Assembly: GCF_000019685.1 (NCBI RefSeq)
Contig: NC_011229.1
Span: 434,001-498,000 of the forward strand
Direction: 5' to 3'
Source: Borrelia duttonii Ly
GTDB lineage: Bacteria > Spirochaetota > Spirochaetia > Borreliales > Borreliaceae
DNA length: 64,000 bases
The notes beneath the pieces are model-generated. The model worked only from the letters and a program-made list of their open reading frames with translations, searched no databases and was not told where the DNA came from. Positions within the stretch are counted from its first letter, which is position 1. The number at the start of each line of letters is the position of its first letter. The position numbers and the translations under genes are program-made. This document shows, one piece after another, positions 46,231 through 56,489 of this stretch.

Positions 46231-48351
46231 CTATCCTATTAATATGTTATAAATTTCTTTGTCAGTTTTAGCTTTAAGCATTGCTTTTTTATTAGAATCT
46301 ACTTTACCTACAATAGATGATAAAATGCGTGGATAATTAACATGTTCTTTTGCTGGGTATAATATTAATATAAAGATATAACTTAAATTTTTATCAATAG
46401 CATTAAAGTCAATTCCATCGTGGCTGATTCCGATTGCAATGTGCATTTTTTTTATTAAATTAGTTTTTAAGTGAGGTATTGCAAATCCTTCTTTGAGAGC
46501 TGTGGTTATAAGTTTTTCTCTCTCCATGAGGTCTTGTAATATTGTTTCTTTGTCAATGTCAACTTTTATTATACTAAGTAATTCTCTTAGTACTTCAATT
46601 TTATTTGTTGCTTTTAAATTTAATATTATATTTTCTTTTTTTATTCTTTTATCTAAAGCAATATTACTGCGTATTTTATCGTAGTTTATTGAGTAATTTA
46701 ATTTTTGTGCTTTTACAGAAACTATTTTTACTTCTTCTGTGATTTTTTCTAAATTTAAAATAGTTTCTCTTAGTAGATCTTGTATGATTATTAAATGTTT
46801 TTTTGGACATTCAAATGTGATTTTGCTTCCTTCTCTTTTAATTGAAAGTGATATATCATTTCGTCTTGCATTTATGTATTGTGAGAAATCATTTTTTATT
46901 TGTTGTGTAAAAAATCCTTCGTTTCTTAACTCGTTTTTTAAGTCCCATACAAATATTTTTGTTAGATTATCATATTTCAGTGCTATTGTAATTTGAGTAT
47001 TTTGTTCTATTTTCATTTCTTTCTTTAATCCATTTTTATTTATTTGAAATAAGATATTTATTATTGGTGTTGCGATAATTGTTGGAAGAAAAACTATAAT
47101 TATTATTATTCCAAATATTTTTTGGCTTATAAATTCGGAAGAGAGAGCTACATTTGCAATAATTAGTGATATTTCACCTCTTGGAACCATTCCAAAAGCT
47201 ATTCTTAGTGCACCTAGTTTGTTAAATCCTAAAAAGTATGATGGGATAAAGCAATATACTACTTTTGTTGCTATTGCTATCAAACTAAGCAAAGTGCCAA
47301 TTATTAAAACTTCTTTTGATAATATTACGTTAATATCGGCCATCATTCCTATTGATGTGAAGAATATTGGTATAAAAAATCTTTCAAATAGTGTTAATTT
47401 ATCCTGAATTACATATACAATATCTGTTTTTGACATTGCAAGCCCAAATATGTAAGCTCCAATTACAAATGACATTCCTAAATTTTGAAAAATACTTGAA
47501 ATAATAAAGGTAAATGTAAGAGTTATTACAGTTGCTAAGGTTACACTATTAAAGCTTTTTAGTAATTGTGAAATTGGTTTTGATAGTAAGATCAGTATGA
47601 ATGTTAAACAAAACCAAATTAATATGTTTTGAATTGTAGATCTAATTGAAATTGTAATGTCAAGATCAGATAGAGATCTCGATATTGTAATTACACTTGT
47701 GAGCATAATCATTGAGAGGACATCATCAATTATTGATGTTGATATTATTGTAACTCCTTCTGATGTACTCATTTTTTTCTTTGCTGAGAGTATGCTTGCA
47801 GCAATGCCTGCAGAAGAAGGTGTTGCAATAATTCCTATAAAAAGAGATGTGGGATTTATTAATTGTACATCAAATAAAATGGTGGATATTAGTGCAAAAC
47901 TTGTAAAAGTACCAATTACTTCTGTTATACCTATTAATCCTCCACGTGGTAAAAACTTAAGAAATAATTTTAGATCTGTCTCAAGACCTGCCATAAATAG
48001 TAGTATTATTGAAGCTATTGTTGATATTGCAAATATGTCTTCATTTATTAGATAATTTTCTCCGCTATTAATGATTCCTAATGGAAATAATAAAGGTACT
48101 TTAATTTTACCAAGACATGTTGGACTTAAAAGTATTCCTGCTGTTATTTGTCCTATTACTTTTGGAATTCCAAATCTATTTACCAAATTGCCAAGAAGAC
48201 TTGCTGATATTACAATGATTGCTAGACTCATTATAAAAGAAGAGATTTTGGCATCAATGTTATGTCCCGTGTCTTTCATATAGTCTACCATTCCAAATGA
48301 AAGAATAGGATTTATGTTAAACAATATTGTATATAAAAGTTTCTTTCTCAT
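46231..48351 (-). CDS. Cation/proton antiporter fused to a PTS EIIA-like domain
   Basis: 706 residues. The N-terminal about 430 residues form a 12-13 helix CPA2 monovalent cation:proton antiporter (ISPT/GLETD motifs). A middle part (about 440-545) is soluble. The C-terminal about 150 residues (555-706) are a fructose/nitrogen-type EIIA domain with LMEREKLITTALKEG and the phospho-acceptor His near residue 627 in GFAIPHLK. The gene overlaps the HPr gene stop by 4 nt. Suggests that phosphotransferase status gates ion exchange across the inner membrane (inference). Confidence 0.88.
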   Translation of the reverse strand: MRKKLLYTILFNINPILSFGMVDYMKDTGHNIDAKISSFIMSLAIIVISASLLGNLVNRFGIPKVIGQITAGILLSPTCLGKIKVPLLFPLGIINSGENYLINEDIFAISTIASIILLFMAGLETDLKLFLKFLPRGGLIGITEVIGTFTSFALISTILFDVQLINPTSLFIGIIATPSSAGIAASILSAKKKMSTSEGVTIISTSIIDDVLSMIMLTSVITISRSLSDLDITISIRSTIQNILIWFCLTFILILLSKPISQLLKSFNSVTLATVITLTFTFIISSIFQNLGMSFVIGAYIFGLAMSKTDIVYVIQDKLTLFERFFIPIFFTSIGMMADINVILSKEVLIIGTLLSLIAIATKVVYCFIPSYFLGFNKLGALRIAFGMVPRGEISLIIANVALSSEFISQKIFGIIIIIVFLPTIIATPIINILFQINKNGLKKEMKIEQNTQITIALKYDNLTKIFVWDLKNELRNEGFFTQQIKNDFSQYINARRNDISLSIKREGSKITFECPKKHLIIIQDLLRETILNLEKITEEVKIVSVKAQKLNYSINYDKIRSNIALDKRIKKENIILNLKATNKIEVLRELLSIIKVDIDKETILQDLMEREKLITTALKEGFAIPHLKTNLIKKMHIAIGISHDGIDFNAIDKNLSYIFILILYPAKEHVNYPRILSSIVGKVDSNKKAMLKAKTDKEIYNILIG

Positions 48352-48626
48352 TTTTGAATCTCTTTTTTAAAGTTTGATTGTATTAATTTTTTTAGCTCAT
48401 CAATTATTTCAATTTCGTCTTTACCATTTGCAACAATTGTTATTTTTTCTTTATATAAAATGCCAAGTATCATAATTTCAACTGTAGATTTTGCATCAGC
48501 TTCTCTTCCATCCTCTGTAATTAGTTTTATATTGCAACAGGAATATTTGTTTGCAAGTTCTGAAATCATACTTGATGGTCTTGCATGTAGTCCCTCTTTG
48601 TTTGTTATTTCAATTGTTGTTTGCAT
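48348..48626 (-). CDS. ptsH: Phosphocarrier protein HPr
   Basis: 92 residues. It carries phosphate from enzyme I to EIIA proteins. The active His14 is in NKEGLHARPSS, and a Ser (S47) occupies the regulatory Ser46-equivalent position in ADAKSTVEIMILG. Its C-terminus overlaps the antiporter-EIIA gene. Separate from the main ptsHI cluster, it is an HPr-1/NPr-like copy near rpoN, and the coupled antiporter EIIA is its obvious candidate acceptor. Confidence 0.93.
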   Translation of the reverse strand: MQTTIEITNKEGLHARPSSMISELANKYSCCNIKLITEDGREADAKSTVEIMILGILYKEKITIVANGKDEIEIIDELKKLIQSNFKKEIQK

Positions 48627-48640
48627 TTAATTTTACTTGT

Positions 48641-48937
48641 TTATTTTATTGTATCTTTTTTACTTTTTTCTTTATTTGCTGTGTTTTGTAATCTTTCTAT
48701 TAATCTTTCTGTTAAGGCATGTAATTCCTTTCCTTCTTCTGTAATATGTATTATTTTGCCCCAGTTAAAGTGGAGGTGAGCATCTATATCAAAAATATCA
48801 TTTTCTTTTTTTATTGTGATTTTAAGACTTTCTGCATGTTGTTTAATGTGTGTTCCAATTTTATCTAGTTTTTTTAAAATAAAATCTTTCATATCATCAT
48901 TTAAATGATAATTGATGGCTTGTATTTTAGGTTCCAT
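48641..48937 (-). CDS. hpf: Ribosome hibernation-promoting factor (short HPF/YfiA)
   Basis: 98 residues from the ATG at 48937, placed by an AAGGAG ribosome binding site inside the end of rpoN; the frame also opens at a GTG (48952). It matches the short HPF fold: IQAINYHLNDDMKDFILKKL, a basic face and HLHFNWGKIIHITEEGKELHALTERLIERL. It binds the 30S decoding site in resting ribosomes. The rpoN-hpf-EIIA/HPr order resembles the rpoN-hpf-ptsN-npr operon of Proteobacteria. Confidence 0.88.
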   Translation of the reverse strand: MEPKIQAINYHLNDDMKDFILKKLDKIGTHIKQHAESLKITIKKENDIFDIDAHLHFNWGKIIHITEEGKELHALTERLIERLQNTANKEKSKKDTIK

Positions 48938-50183
48938 AAATTTCTCCTTCACATTTTAATTCATTCCTATATTTGTTTACAGTTCTTCTTGAAATAGTGA
49001 TTCCTTTAGATTTTAGTATATCAGAAATTTGACTATCTACCATATTTTTATTCTGTGCTAGTATTCCTTTTATTATTATTTTAATGCTTAATTTGGAAAA
49101 TTCATTTGTTTTAGCACCACCTATTGAATTAAATAATTTTCTAATTGCTATTGTGCCCCAGTCAAATTTTAAATATTTATTTTTTATTGCTCTTGATATA
49201 GTTGATTTTGATAGATTGATTCTTGTAGATATATCATCTAAGTTCATTGGTCTTAATCTCTTAAATCCTCTTTTTAAGAATTCTTTTTGTAATGTGTATA
49301 TTGCTATTCCTATTTTAGCTAGTGTTTCATCTCTATATCTTAAAGCTTCAATGAGCCATTTTGCTTGTTTGTATTTGCACAAGTCTTTAACTTCTTGTTT
49401 ATTAATTTCTGTTTTAAAAATACTGACTTCTTTAATTTTGATTTTGAGTTTATTGCCTTTATTGATAACAATAATATCTGGTTCAATATAGTCATTAGTA
49501 TCATCTTTGTCTTTAAATTCAAATGTTGGATTGGGATTAAGTTTAAGTTTCATTGTGTTAATGGCGTCATTTAAATCTTGTGTGCTAATGTTTAATTCTT
49601 TTTGTAATTTTTCTTTAGTATTTGTAAGTAAATCTGCTTTTTGAAGAATTTTAATTATATTTGTATCTAAGTTATGGTATTTTGCTTGTAATATTAATGA
49701 TTCTATGATATTGGGTACGCAAATTCCTATTGGATCAAATTGTTGAATCAATTTGATCATTTTAGTGACCTGTGGCCACTCTTCTTTATTAAAGAAATCA
49801 TAAGGATTGATTATGTATAGTCCTTTTCGATTTAGATTGTTTATTATGATTTCTCCTATATTAATTTCTTCTTCATTAAGTCTTTGGATTCTAAGTTGTA
49901 ATAAAAGATGTTCTTTAAGTGAAATTTTAGGTGATGTTTTAGCCAGTGCAATTTCATATTGTGTTTTGTTATTTTCATTTTCTTTATAAAAAAATTTTTT
50001 AAACTTATAGGTTTTTAGTGATTCAAAAAAGATTTTATTTGAATCCACTTTAATATATTCATTATTGTCAAGTTCGTCTGATATAATTTGTATTAATTCT
50101 TGCTTATCAAGACTTAACATTTTAATTGTGTTAATTTGTGTTAATTGTAATTTGTGTGTTAATTTTAAGTTTTGTTTTAGCAT
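48927..50183 (-). CDS. rpoN: RNA polymerase sigma-54 factor RpoN
   Basis: 418 residues, slightly short. Region I (MLKQNLKLTHKLQLTQ...) interacts with activators, the central part binds core polymerase, an HTH (STRINLSKSTISRAI, about residues 315-329) reads the -12 element and the RpoN box is SRRTVNKYRNEL (about 400-411, consensus ARRTVAKYRE) for -24. In Borrelia RpoN is used with the activator Rrp2 to turn on rpoS. First gene of rpoN-hpf-HPr-antiporter. Its cognate promoter sequence appears in front of hsp20. Confidence 0.94.
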   Translation of the reverse strand: MLKQNLKLTHKLQLTQINTIKMLSLDKQELIQIISDELDNNEYIKVDSNKIFFESLKTYKFKKFFYKENENNKTQYEIALAKTSPKISLKEHLLLQLRIQRLNEEEINIGEIIINNLNRKGLYIINPYDFFNKEEWPQVTKMIKLIQQFDPIGICVPNIIESLILQAKYHNLDTNIIKILQKADLLTNTKEKLQKELNISTQDLNDAINTMKLKLNPNPTFEFKDKDDTNDYIEPDIIVINKGNKLKIKIKEVSIFKTEINKQEVKDLCKYKQAKWLIEALRYRDETLAKIGIAIYTLQKEFLKRGFKRLRPMNLDDISTRINLSKSTISRAIKNKYLKFDWGTIAIRKLFNSIGGAKTNEFSKLSIKIIIKGILAQNKNMVDSQISDILKSKGITISRRTVNKYRNELKCEGEIYGT

Positions 50184-50185
50184 CT

Positions 50186-50719
50186 TTACATAAAAATATA
50201 TAGTACTCCACTAGATATAATTAATATTGCAGGGGAAACATTTTTGTAGAATAATAAAATAAGTAAGTTTAATCCTGCAAGTGCAAAACTTTTTGAAAGT
50301 TTTATATTATTATAATCTATTTTGAAAAATATGTTTTCAAATAAGATTATAATAGTTATTATCCATAGTGCTATAATTACGGGCTTTAGCTGTTCAAGAT
50401 AATATTTTAAAAAGTTTATTTTATGTATTGTTGATATTATAAAGATAATAATTAATATTGGTGCGCTAATTAATGCCATTGTTGCAATTATTGCGCCTGT
50501 AATGCCGGCTATCTTTGCTCCTACATATGTTGCTATATTGGTGGCTATGGGGCCAGGAGTAATTCTAGATATTGTAATGATATTAATAAACTCTTCTTGC
50601 GTTATCCATTCTTTACGTTCAATGATTTCTTTATGAATTGTGGCAGTAATGCCGTTTCCTCCCCCAAAATTTAAAATTCCTATTTTAAAAAATGTGATGA
50701 ATAAATTTAGTAAAATCAA
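50186..50719 (-). CDS. Chromate-transporter-family protein, half-size (second of pair)
   Basis: 177 residues with about five membrane helices. The CHR motif FGGGNGITATIHKEI, and ISRITPGPIATNIATYVGAKIAG (about residues 51-73), define the CHR family. This is a short-chain member that works as a heteropair with its neighbour. Chromate efflux is the activity of some family members, but the natural substrate in a host-restricted spirochaete is unknown. Ends 3 bp before rpoN begins and follows the other half by 2 bp. Confidence 0.85.
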   Translation of the reverse strand: MILLNLFITFFKIGILNFGGGNGITATIHKEIIERKEWITQEEFINIITISRITPGPIATNIATYVGAKIAGITGAIIATMALISAPILIIIFIISTIHKINFLKYYLEQLKPVIIALWIITIIILFENIFFKIDYNNIKLSKSFALAGLNLLILLFYKNVSPAILIISSGVLYIFM

Positions 50720-50721
50720 AT

Positions 50722-51300
50722 TTATACCTTGCTTTTAAAAAATTTTTTTTTCATTGTGTATGTTATAGAGCATATGAGTAAAAATATTAGTAGTATGTAT
50801 GATAGGTCTATATGAAATTTATAAAGTACATATGTTATCAATACACATGTTCCCCATTTTATTATTGATCGATTTAACATTTTTTTTGAAAATTCAATAA
50901 TGATCATTGACATTACTATTGTTGATGATATTTTTGCACCTTCAATAAATTTTTGAAAATAAATGTTATTTGAATTTAAATTTATATAAAGAGCTATTAT
51001 TGTAATTACGAATATGGATGGTAGTATTCCCGCAATAGTTAATACAAATGCACCTTTAAACCCTTTAATTTTTTTCCCAATTAAAAAGGCAAAATTGATA
51101 GCTGTTACTCCAGGGATTATACTTGATGTTGTTAATATTTCTTTAAATTCTTGTTCAGATATTAATTTTCTTTTATTTACAATTGCTTTTTTAAGTTCAG
51201 ATATTATGAGTAATCCTCCACCAATTGTAATTGTTGTTATTTTAAATACAAGATAAAATAGCTTTAATAATTCATATGATGTTTCTTTTTTTTCGTTCAT
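50722..51300 (-). CDS. Chromate-transporter-family protein, half-size (first of pair)
   Basis: 192 residues with about five to six membrane helices and the CHR signature GGGLLIISELKKAIVN, then TTSSIIPGVTAINFAFLIGKKIKG (about residues 57-80). It pairs with the gene 2 bp downstream to form a complete two-domain transporter. A basic, cytoplasmic tail closes the protein (MKKKFFKSKV). Substrate unknown. Confidence 0.85.
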   Translation of the reverse strand: MNEKKETSYELLKLFYLVFKITTITIGGGLLIISELKKAIVNKRKLISEQEFKEILTTSSIIPGVTAINFAFLIGKKIKGFKGAFVLTIAGILPSIFVITIIALYINLNSNNIYFQKFIEGAKISSTIVMSMIIIEFSKKMLNRSIIKWGTCVLITYVLYKFHIDLSYILLIFLLICSITYTMKKKFFKSKV

Positions 51301-51499
51301 TAATTTTTATGTTCCAAACTAAATGATGTTTAGGGTTTATTAAATTACATTTTATCATAATGGCTTATTAAATTATATTTTATCATGATGATTGTGTGAT
51401 ACCTATTGGTATAGGTATTTTGTTTGTTAATTTTTTATTTTTTAATTGGTAATAAGGGTCTTATTTTTTTGTTATTTTTGTACTATACTACATTTGCTT

Positions 51500-52366
51500 A
51501 TGGATAAACAACTAAAAATATCAAATGTATTGAAAAGGGTATTTATTTTGCCGGATTATGTTCATGAAATTTTTCAAATGATAATAGATTATGGATTGAG
51601 AATTGTTGTTGCTTTATTTGCATGGTGTATTTTAAGATTTATTGTTAAGAGATTGGGAACTATTTTTTTAAAGGCTTATGAGAGATCTAAATTGGAAACA
51701 AAATTAGATTCTACTGTTCTTAATTTTTTTAAATCGTTTTTTAAAGTTGTAATTAATTTAGTATTAATTTTAATGATTTTGCCTTATCTTGGAGTTTCTA
51801 CAGCCTCTATTTTTGCTGTGTTTGGATCTCTGGGTCTTGCAGTTGGTTTTGCTGCTCAGGGTATGTTATCTAATTTTGTTAGTGGATTTGTTATATTAAA
51901 TTCTAATTTTTTTAAAATAGGTGATTATGTTAATTGTGATGATGCTGAGGGGGAAGTAACGGATATTCAAATATTTTTTACTACACTCAAAACTGTGGAT
52001 GGTGAGATTATTAAGATTCCAAATAGCAAATTTACAAGTACATTAGTTGTTAATTTTACCGCAAATCCTGAGAGAAGAATTGTATTTAGTTTTCAAGTAC
52101 CTTATAGCATAGATTTTAATTTGCTTAAAACTGAAATGGAAAATTTGGCTTTTTCTTTTAATAGGGAAACATATAATGTTAGTCAACCCAGTCTGATTGT
52201 AACAGAATATACACCTTATTACATAATTGTAGAAATTAGATGTTTTATTCGAACTGAGTTTTTTTGGGATTTTCAATATTTTATGGGAGAAAAGATTAAA
52301 GATGTTTTAATTGATATGGGAGTAGAATTTCCCATTCATGTTGTGAATCTTAGTAAACTTTGCTAA
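51500..52366 (+). CDS. mscS: Small-conductance mechanosensitive channel, MscS family
   Basis: 288 residues from the ATG at 51500; the frame opens earlier at a TTG (51446), but that start would add a spurious hydrophobic leader. Three membrane helices (about 20-45, 65-90, 100-125). The pore helix TM3 is AVFGSLGLAVGFAAQGMLSN (about 105-125), followed by the beta domain GDYVNCDDAEGEVTDIQIFFT. It opens under membrane tension to release solutes on osmotic downshift. No clear ribosome binding site. Its 3' end overlaps the convergent glycosyltransferase gene by 17 bp. Confidence 0.9.
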   Translation: MDKQLKISNVLKRVFILPDYVHEIFQMIIDYGLRIVVALFAWCILRFIVKRLGTIFLKAYERSKLETKLDSTVLNFFKSFFKVVINLVLILMILPYLGVSTASIFAVFGSLGLAVGFAAQGMLSNFVSGFVILNSNFFKIGDYVNCDDAEGEVTDIQIFFTTLKTVDGEIIKIPNSKFTSTLVVNFTANPERRIVFSFQVPYSIDFNLLKTEMENLAFSFNRETYNVSQPSLIVTEYTPYYIIVEIRCFIRTEFFWDFQYFMGEKIKDVLIDMGVEFPIHVVNLSKLC

Positions 52367-53516
52367 GATTTTTGTGATTTTGAATAATTTGAACATAATA
52401 TTCTTCAATCCTTTCTACAAAGGATGTGCTTGAGTGTATGATGGATGTTTCTTCTGTATATTTTTTTAAAGTTTGTAATTTTTCATCGTTTTCTATGATT
52501 TCTTTCATGTATTTGTACATGTCTTCATCATTATCTATTAAAAATCCATTTTTTCCTTGATGAATTACGTTTTTGTATATAATGTCATTACTAAGTATTG
52601 CTGGTATTCCAGCAGTTAAGGCCTCAATAATTGTCATTGGATATACTTCACTTTTGGATAAACTTGCAAATACATCTGATATCTTGTAATAATAGTACAT
52701 TTCTTCCCATGGAATTGTTCCAACAAGTATTATTTGATTTTTAAGTCCATATTTTTTTCTAAATTGTTTTACATTTCTCTCTTCTTTTCCTTTTCCTATG
52801 AGAATAAGTTTACAGTGTTTGTTTTCAATGAGAAGTTTTTTTAAATTTTGTATTAATTCGTATATATTTTTTTCTTTATTAATTCTTCCAACGAAGATTA
52901 TGATTTTATCATTTTTTTTTATGTCATATTTACTCAGAATTTCTTGTTTTTTTTCTTGAGTTAACTCTTTGATGAATAGTTTTCTATCTATTCCATTTGG
53001 AATTAGTTTATAATCAGCATCTTTGGCAAGATGAAAATATTTATCATGTGCTTTAATTGATGGATAAATAAAATGATGAATTTGATTATAAAATTTTTTC
53101 ATCATTTTGTCTGGATTAATGAAATATTTTATAGCTCCTAAGTAATGTAAATAGTAATTCCACATTGTATGGTTTGTGTGGACAATTGGTATATTATATT
53201 CTAATGCTAATTTTTTCCCTATGTTTCCCATAGTGAATTCTGAATGTGTATGAATTATGTCAGGTTGATATTCAGCTATTATTTTTTTTATTTTTGCTTT
53301 ATTTGGGAATGATATTTTAGCATCTACTGTGCGATTCAATTTAATTGAAAAGCATCTGTAAATATTTTTTTTACTTAAGTCTGATTTATGATATTGTGGG
53401 CAAAAGATATAAACGGTATGACCTTTTTGTTCAAATCCTTCTTTAATTTGTTTGATACATGTTGCTACTCCATTTTTATCTGGAAGATATGTATCTGTAA
53501 ATATTGCTATTTTCAT
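52350..53516 (-). CDS. Glycosyltransferase family 4, probable glycolipid synthase
   Basis: 388 residues, GT-B fold. N-terminal FTDTYLPDKNGVATCI, then HTHSEFTMGNIG and the nucleotide-sugar end IFVGRINKEKNI, with the E-x7-E region SEVYPMTIIEALTAG near 290-305. The closest relatives I know are diacylglycerol glucosyl/galactosyltransferases. Its place between mscS and holA matches BB0454, reported to make monogalactosyl diacylglycerol in B. burgdorferi, a major surface glycolipid. The enzyme would act at the cytoplasmic face of the inner membrane. Confidence 0.85.
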   Translation of the reverse strand: MKIAIFTDTYLPDKNGVATCIKQIKEGFEQKGHTVYIFCPQYHKSDLSKKNIYRCFSIKLNRTVDAKISFPNKAKIKKIIAEYQPDIIHTHSEFTMGNIGKKLALEYNIPIVHTNHTMWNYYLHYLGAIKYFINPDKMMKKFYNQIHHFIYPSIKAHDKYFHLAKDADYKLIPNGIDRKLFIKELTQEKKQEILSKYDIKKNDKIIIFVGRINKEKNIYELIQNLKKLLIENKHCKLILIGKGKEERNVKQFRKKYGLKNQIILVGTIPWEEMYYYYKISDVFASLSKSEVYPMTIIEALTAGIPAILSNDIIYKNVIHQGKNGFLIDNDEDMYKYMKEIIENDEKLQTLKKYTEETSIIHSSTSFVERIEEYYVQIIQNHKNLSKVY

Positions 53517-53583
53517 ATTTTGTCCTAATAATTAAAGTATAACATAGGGGTATATTTATTTTTTTAGATTATAATATCTTTGA

Positions 53584-54567
53584 ATGCAAGAATTTTATCT
53601 ATTATTAGGAAAAGAACAAGGGTTAAAGGAAGCTTATTTAAATGATATTTTTAGCAAGTTGAATGCTGATGATATACATATTACTAAGCTTTTTATGTCA
53701 GAATTATCATCAATAGAACTTTCTGAACGATTTTTGAGTAATTCTTTTTTTGCCAAAAGAGAAGTTTTTATTATTTATGAGATTGAAAATTTAAAAAATA
53801 AAAAAGATTTAGAATTAATTTATAATACACTTTTGAAACCTTTAAATAAGATTATTATTTTTATTTCTGATGAGAATTCAATCAGTTTTGAACCTAAAGT
53901 TTCTGTAAATGTAATTAAAAAAATTTTTTATGAATTGTCTGATAGTGACAAGTTTTCATTTGTAAAGAAAAGTTTTTTTCAACTTGGAATTAAAATTACA
54001 GATAAAGCAATAAATTTGATGCTTTTTATGTTAGATGCAGATACTAAGATTTTACAATCTTATATAAATTCTTTTGCTCTTGTGATTAAAGATAAAACTA
54101 TTGATGAGGATGATGTCACTGCTTGGCTTAGTTTTGTGCGTCTTGAGAATGTTTTTTCTTTATTTGAGTCAATCTTAAAGAAAGATATGGAACGTGCTTT
54201 AGTTAAAGTGAAGGCCATTTTGGAACAGGGGGAAGAGCTTGTTGGTATTATTATGAGCCTTGGATGGCAGTTTAAAAAATTTTTAAAAATTAAAATAGAT
54301 TGTGAAAATACAAATAACATTTCATCTATTTTGAAAAAGCATAAGATATTTTTTTCACTAGAGAAAACTTATAAAATAGGGCTTTGTAATTATTCAGTCT
54401 TGGATATTAAATTTATTTTTAAAATATTACATAAGTTTGATTTGTATGCGAGGGTTTATGGCAAAAATATGCATTTAAATTTGTCATATTTTATGGTAGT
54501 AATCTTGTTAAATCAAGATGATACTATTTTGGAGAATTTTTCTTTAAAATTTAAGTGTGATTTTTAA
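53584..54567 (+). CDS. holA: DNA polymerase III delta subunit
   Basis: 327 residues. Clamp-loader subunit that opens the beta ring. Weakly conserved AAA-like domain without a Walker A, starting YLLLGKEQGLKEAYLNDI, with the delta-typical segments KNKKDLELIYNTLLKP and SLGWQFKKFLKIK. ATG at 53584 has no strong ribosome binding site. It ends 3 bp before the convergent uvrC gene ends. The clamp (dnaN) and tau/gamma (dnaX) genes are in the same window. Confidence 0.85.
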   Translation: MQEFYLLLGKEQGLKEAYLNDIFSKLNADDIHITKLFMSELSSIELSERFLSNSFFAKREVFIIYEIENLKNKKDLELIYNTLLKPLNKIIIFISDENSISFEPKVSVNVIKKIFYELSDSDKFSFVKKSFFQLGIKITDKAINLMLFMLDADTKILQSYINSFALVIKDKTIDEDDVTAWLSFVRLENVFSLFESILKKDMERALVKVKAILEQGEELVGIIMSLGWQFKKFLKIKIDCENTNNISSILKKHKIFFSLEKTYKIGLCNYSVLDIKFIFKILHKFDLYARVYGKNMHLNLSYFMVVILLNQDDTILENFSLKFKCDF

Positions 54568-54570
54568 TAG

Positions 54571-56379
54571 TTAGATATGATTGTTTTGTTTATTGTTTAA
54601 ATTTTGTTCTTCTGCAAATTTTTTGATTTTATTTGCCATTGTAATATTAATTTTCATTTTTGTGGCTATTTCATCTTCATTTAGAAGTAATATGTCTTTA
54701 TATGTTCCAAGAACTTTTAAGATCTTTTTTGCTTTTTGTTCTCCAATGCCTTTTATTTTGGTGTAATTTAATTTGATATTGTTGTGTAGTTTGTTGTTAA
54801 AATTATTTGCCCTTCTGTGAGCTTCATCTCGAACATTTTGTAATACTTGAAGAGCAGAGTTTCTTTTTTGTAATTTTATGCCTTGATTTTTATTTGGTAA
54901 AAATATTATTTCTTCCTTTTTTGCCAATGCACAAATGGCTATTTTCTCTTCAATCCTTAGTCCTTTTAAAATGGAATAAGCAGCGTTAAGCTGACCTTTG
55001 CCACCGTCAATTAGTATTAAATCCGGCAATTTTAATTGTTCATTGATTAATTTTGAATATCTTCTTGATATGACTTCTTTTATTGCCTTACAATCATCAA
55101 TCTCTCCATTACTTAGTGAGTTAATTTTATAAACCCTATATCCGTCTTTAAAAGGTTTTCCCATTTTAAACGTAACAAGTGATGCTACTGTTTTATATCC
55201 ATTTATATGAGCAATATCAAAGCCTTCAATTGTTTTTGGTAATTTTTTCATTTCAAGAATGGTTTTTAGATTTTCAATAGCCTTATTTTTTTCATGATTA
55301 TATGTTATTAATGCAAGTTTTGCATTAGAAGTTGCCATTTCAATTATTTTAATGTTATCTTGAGTTTCTTTATATATGATTTCAGTTTTTATATTTTTAA
55401 GTTCATTTATTAATTTTGTAATGTTTGAAGTGTCAATTTTTTTAAAAATGTGTATTTTATCTGGTACTATCATGTTTGGAGATGTATAATATTGTGTTAT
55501 AAATTTTTCTATTAGTTCATCCTCTTCATATATGCTTTCATCAAAATGAATGTCTTTTTCTGTTAATTTACCGTCTTTGTATTTAAGTATTACTATTGTA
55601 TTTAAGCTATTAGTTTTGTGAATGTATAGATAGTCTTCACTAAGTTTATCTATCTTTGTAATTATTTGAGTTTGACTTATTTCAATTAATGATTTTTTAG
55701 TTTCTTTTAGTTTTATTGCTGCTTCAAAATTTTCCTTCATAATGACTTCTTTCATTTTGATTTCAATGTCATTTAAAAGTTTCGATATGTTTCCATTTAA
55801 AATATGTTTGATTTGCTCTATTTCTTTTCTATATTCGTCTTCAAGATCTTCTCTATAACATACTCCTAGACACTGACCCATATGGAAATAAAGACAAGGA
55901 TTTTTTGATTTTTTTTTGCATTTTTTTGTTTTAAATGTTTTGTTAATAAGATCTAATACTAAATCTAAATTTTTAACATTAACATATGGTCCAAAATATT
56001 CACTTCCATCATTTATTATCTTTCTAGTTTTAAAAATTCTTGGATATTTTTCACAAGTTATTCTTATCATAGGATATCCTTTATCATCTTTTAATTTGAT
56101 ATTATAAGTTGGTTTGTATTTTTTGATTAAGTTACACTCTAATAGTAGCGCTTCATATTCGCTGTTTGTAGTAATTATTTCTATATTTGTTACGTTATTC
56201 ATTAATATCTTGGTTTTATGGCTAGTTCGTTTTGAAAAATAGTTTTTTACCCTTGACCTTAAATTTTTAGCTTTTCCAATATATAATATTTTGTTGTCTT
56301 TCGAGTACATTTTATAGCAACCACTTGTTTTTGGAAATTTTTCTATTTGTTTATATAAATCGTTTAAGTGTTTTCTCAT
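54571..56379 (-). CDS. uvrC: Excinuclease ABC subunit C
   Basis: 602 residues. The N-terminal GIY-YIG domain ([20 protein letters not shown], about 18-37) makes the 3' incision, a UVR motif (about 200-235) binds UvrB, an RNase H-like domain ([23 protein letters not shown]) makes the 5' incision, and a C-terminal HhH pair binds DNA ([14 protein letters not shown]). Nucleotide excision repair. Also has [13 protein letters not shown], a four-Cys region found in many UvrC proteins. Divergent from the LamG gene. Confidence 0.95.
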   Translation of the reverse strand: MRKHLNDLYKQIEKFPKTSGCYKMYSKDNKILYIGKAKNLRSRVKNYFSKRTSHKTKILMNNVTNIEIITTNSEYEALLLECNLIKKYKPTYNIKLKDDKGYPMIRITCEKYPRIFKTRKIINDGSEYFGPYVNVKNLDLVLDLINKTFKTKKCKKKSKNPCLYFHMGQCLGVCYREDLEDEYRKEIEQIKHILNGNISKLLNDIEIKMKEVIMKENFEAAIKLKETKKSLIEISQTQIITKIDKLSEDYLYIHKTNSLNTIVILKYKDGKLTEKDIHFDESIYEEDELIEKFITQYYTSPNMIVPDKIHIFKKIDTSNITKLINELKNIKTEIIYKETQDNIKIIEMATSNAKLALITYNHEKNKAIENLKTILEMKKLPKTIEGFDIAHINGYKTVASLVTFKMGKPFKDGYRVYKINSLSNGEIDDCKAIKEVISRRYSKLINEQLKLPDLILIDGGKGQLNAAYSILKGLRIEEKIAICALAKKEEIIFLPNKNQGIKLQKRNSALQVLQNVRDEAHRRANNFNNKLHNNIKLNYTKIKGIGEQKAKKILKVLGTYKDILLLNEDEIATKMKINITMANKIKKFAEEQNLNNKQNNHI

Positions 56380-56489
56380 TTTTATTGTCTATTATTGCTT
56401 TTAAATAATCATTATTGTTTTTGTGATATAATATTATATCATATTTAAACATTATGTATTTTTGATTTTTTTATTGATAAAGGTCTGTA

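Noticed and set aside
47657-48055. Long plus-strand frames antisense to the antiporter, rpoN and uvrC genes
   Set aside because: They are shadows of the reading frame on the other strand, without ribosome binding sites or recognisable domains.
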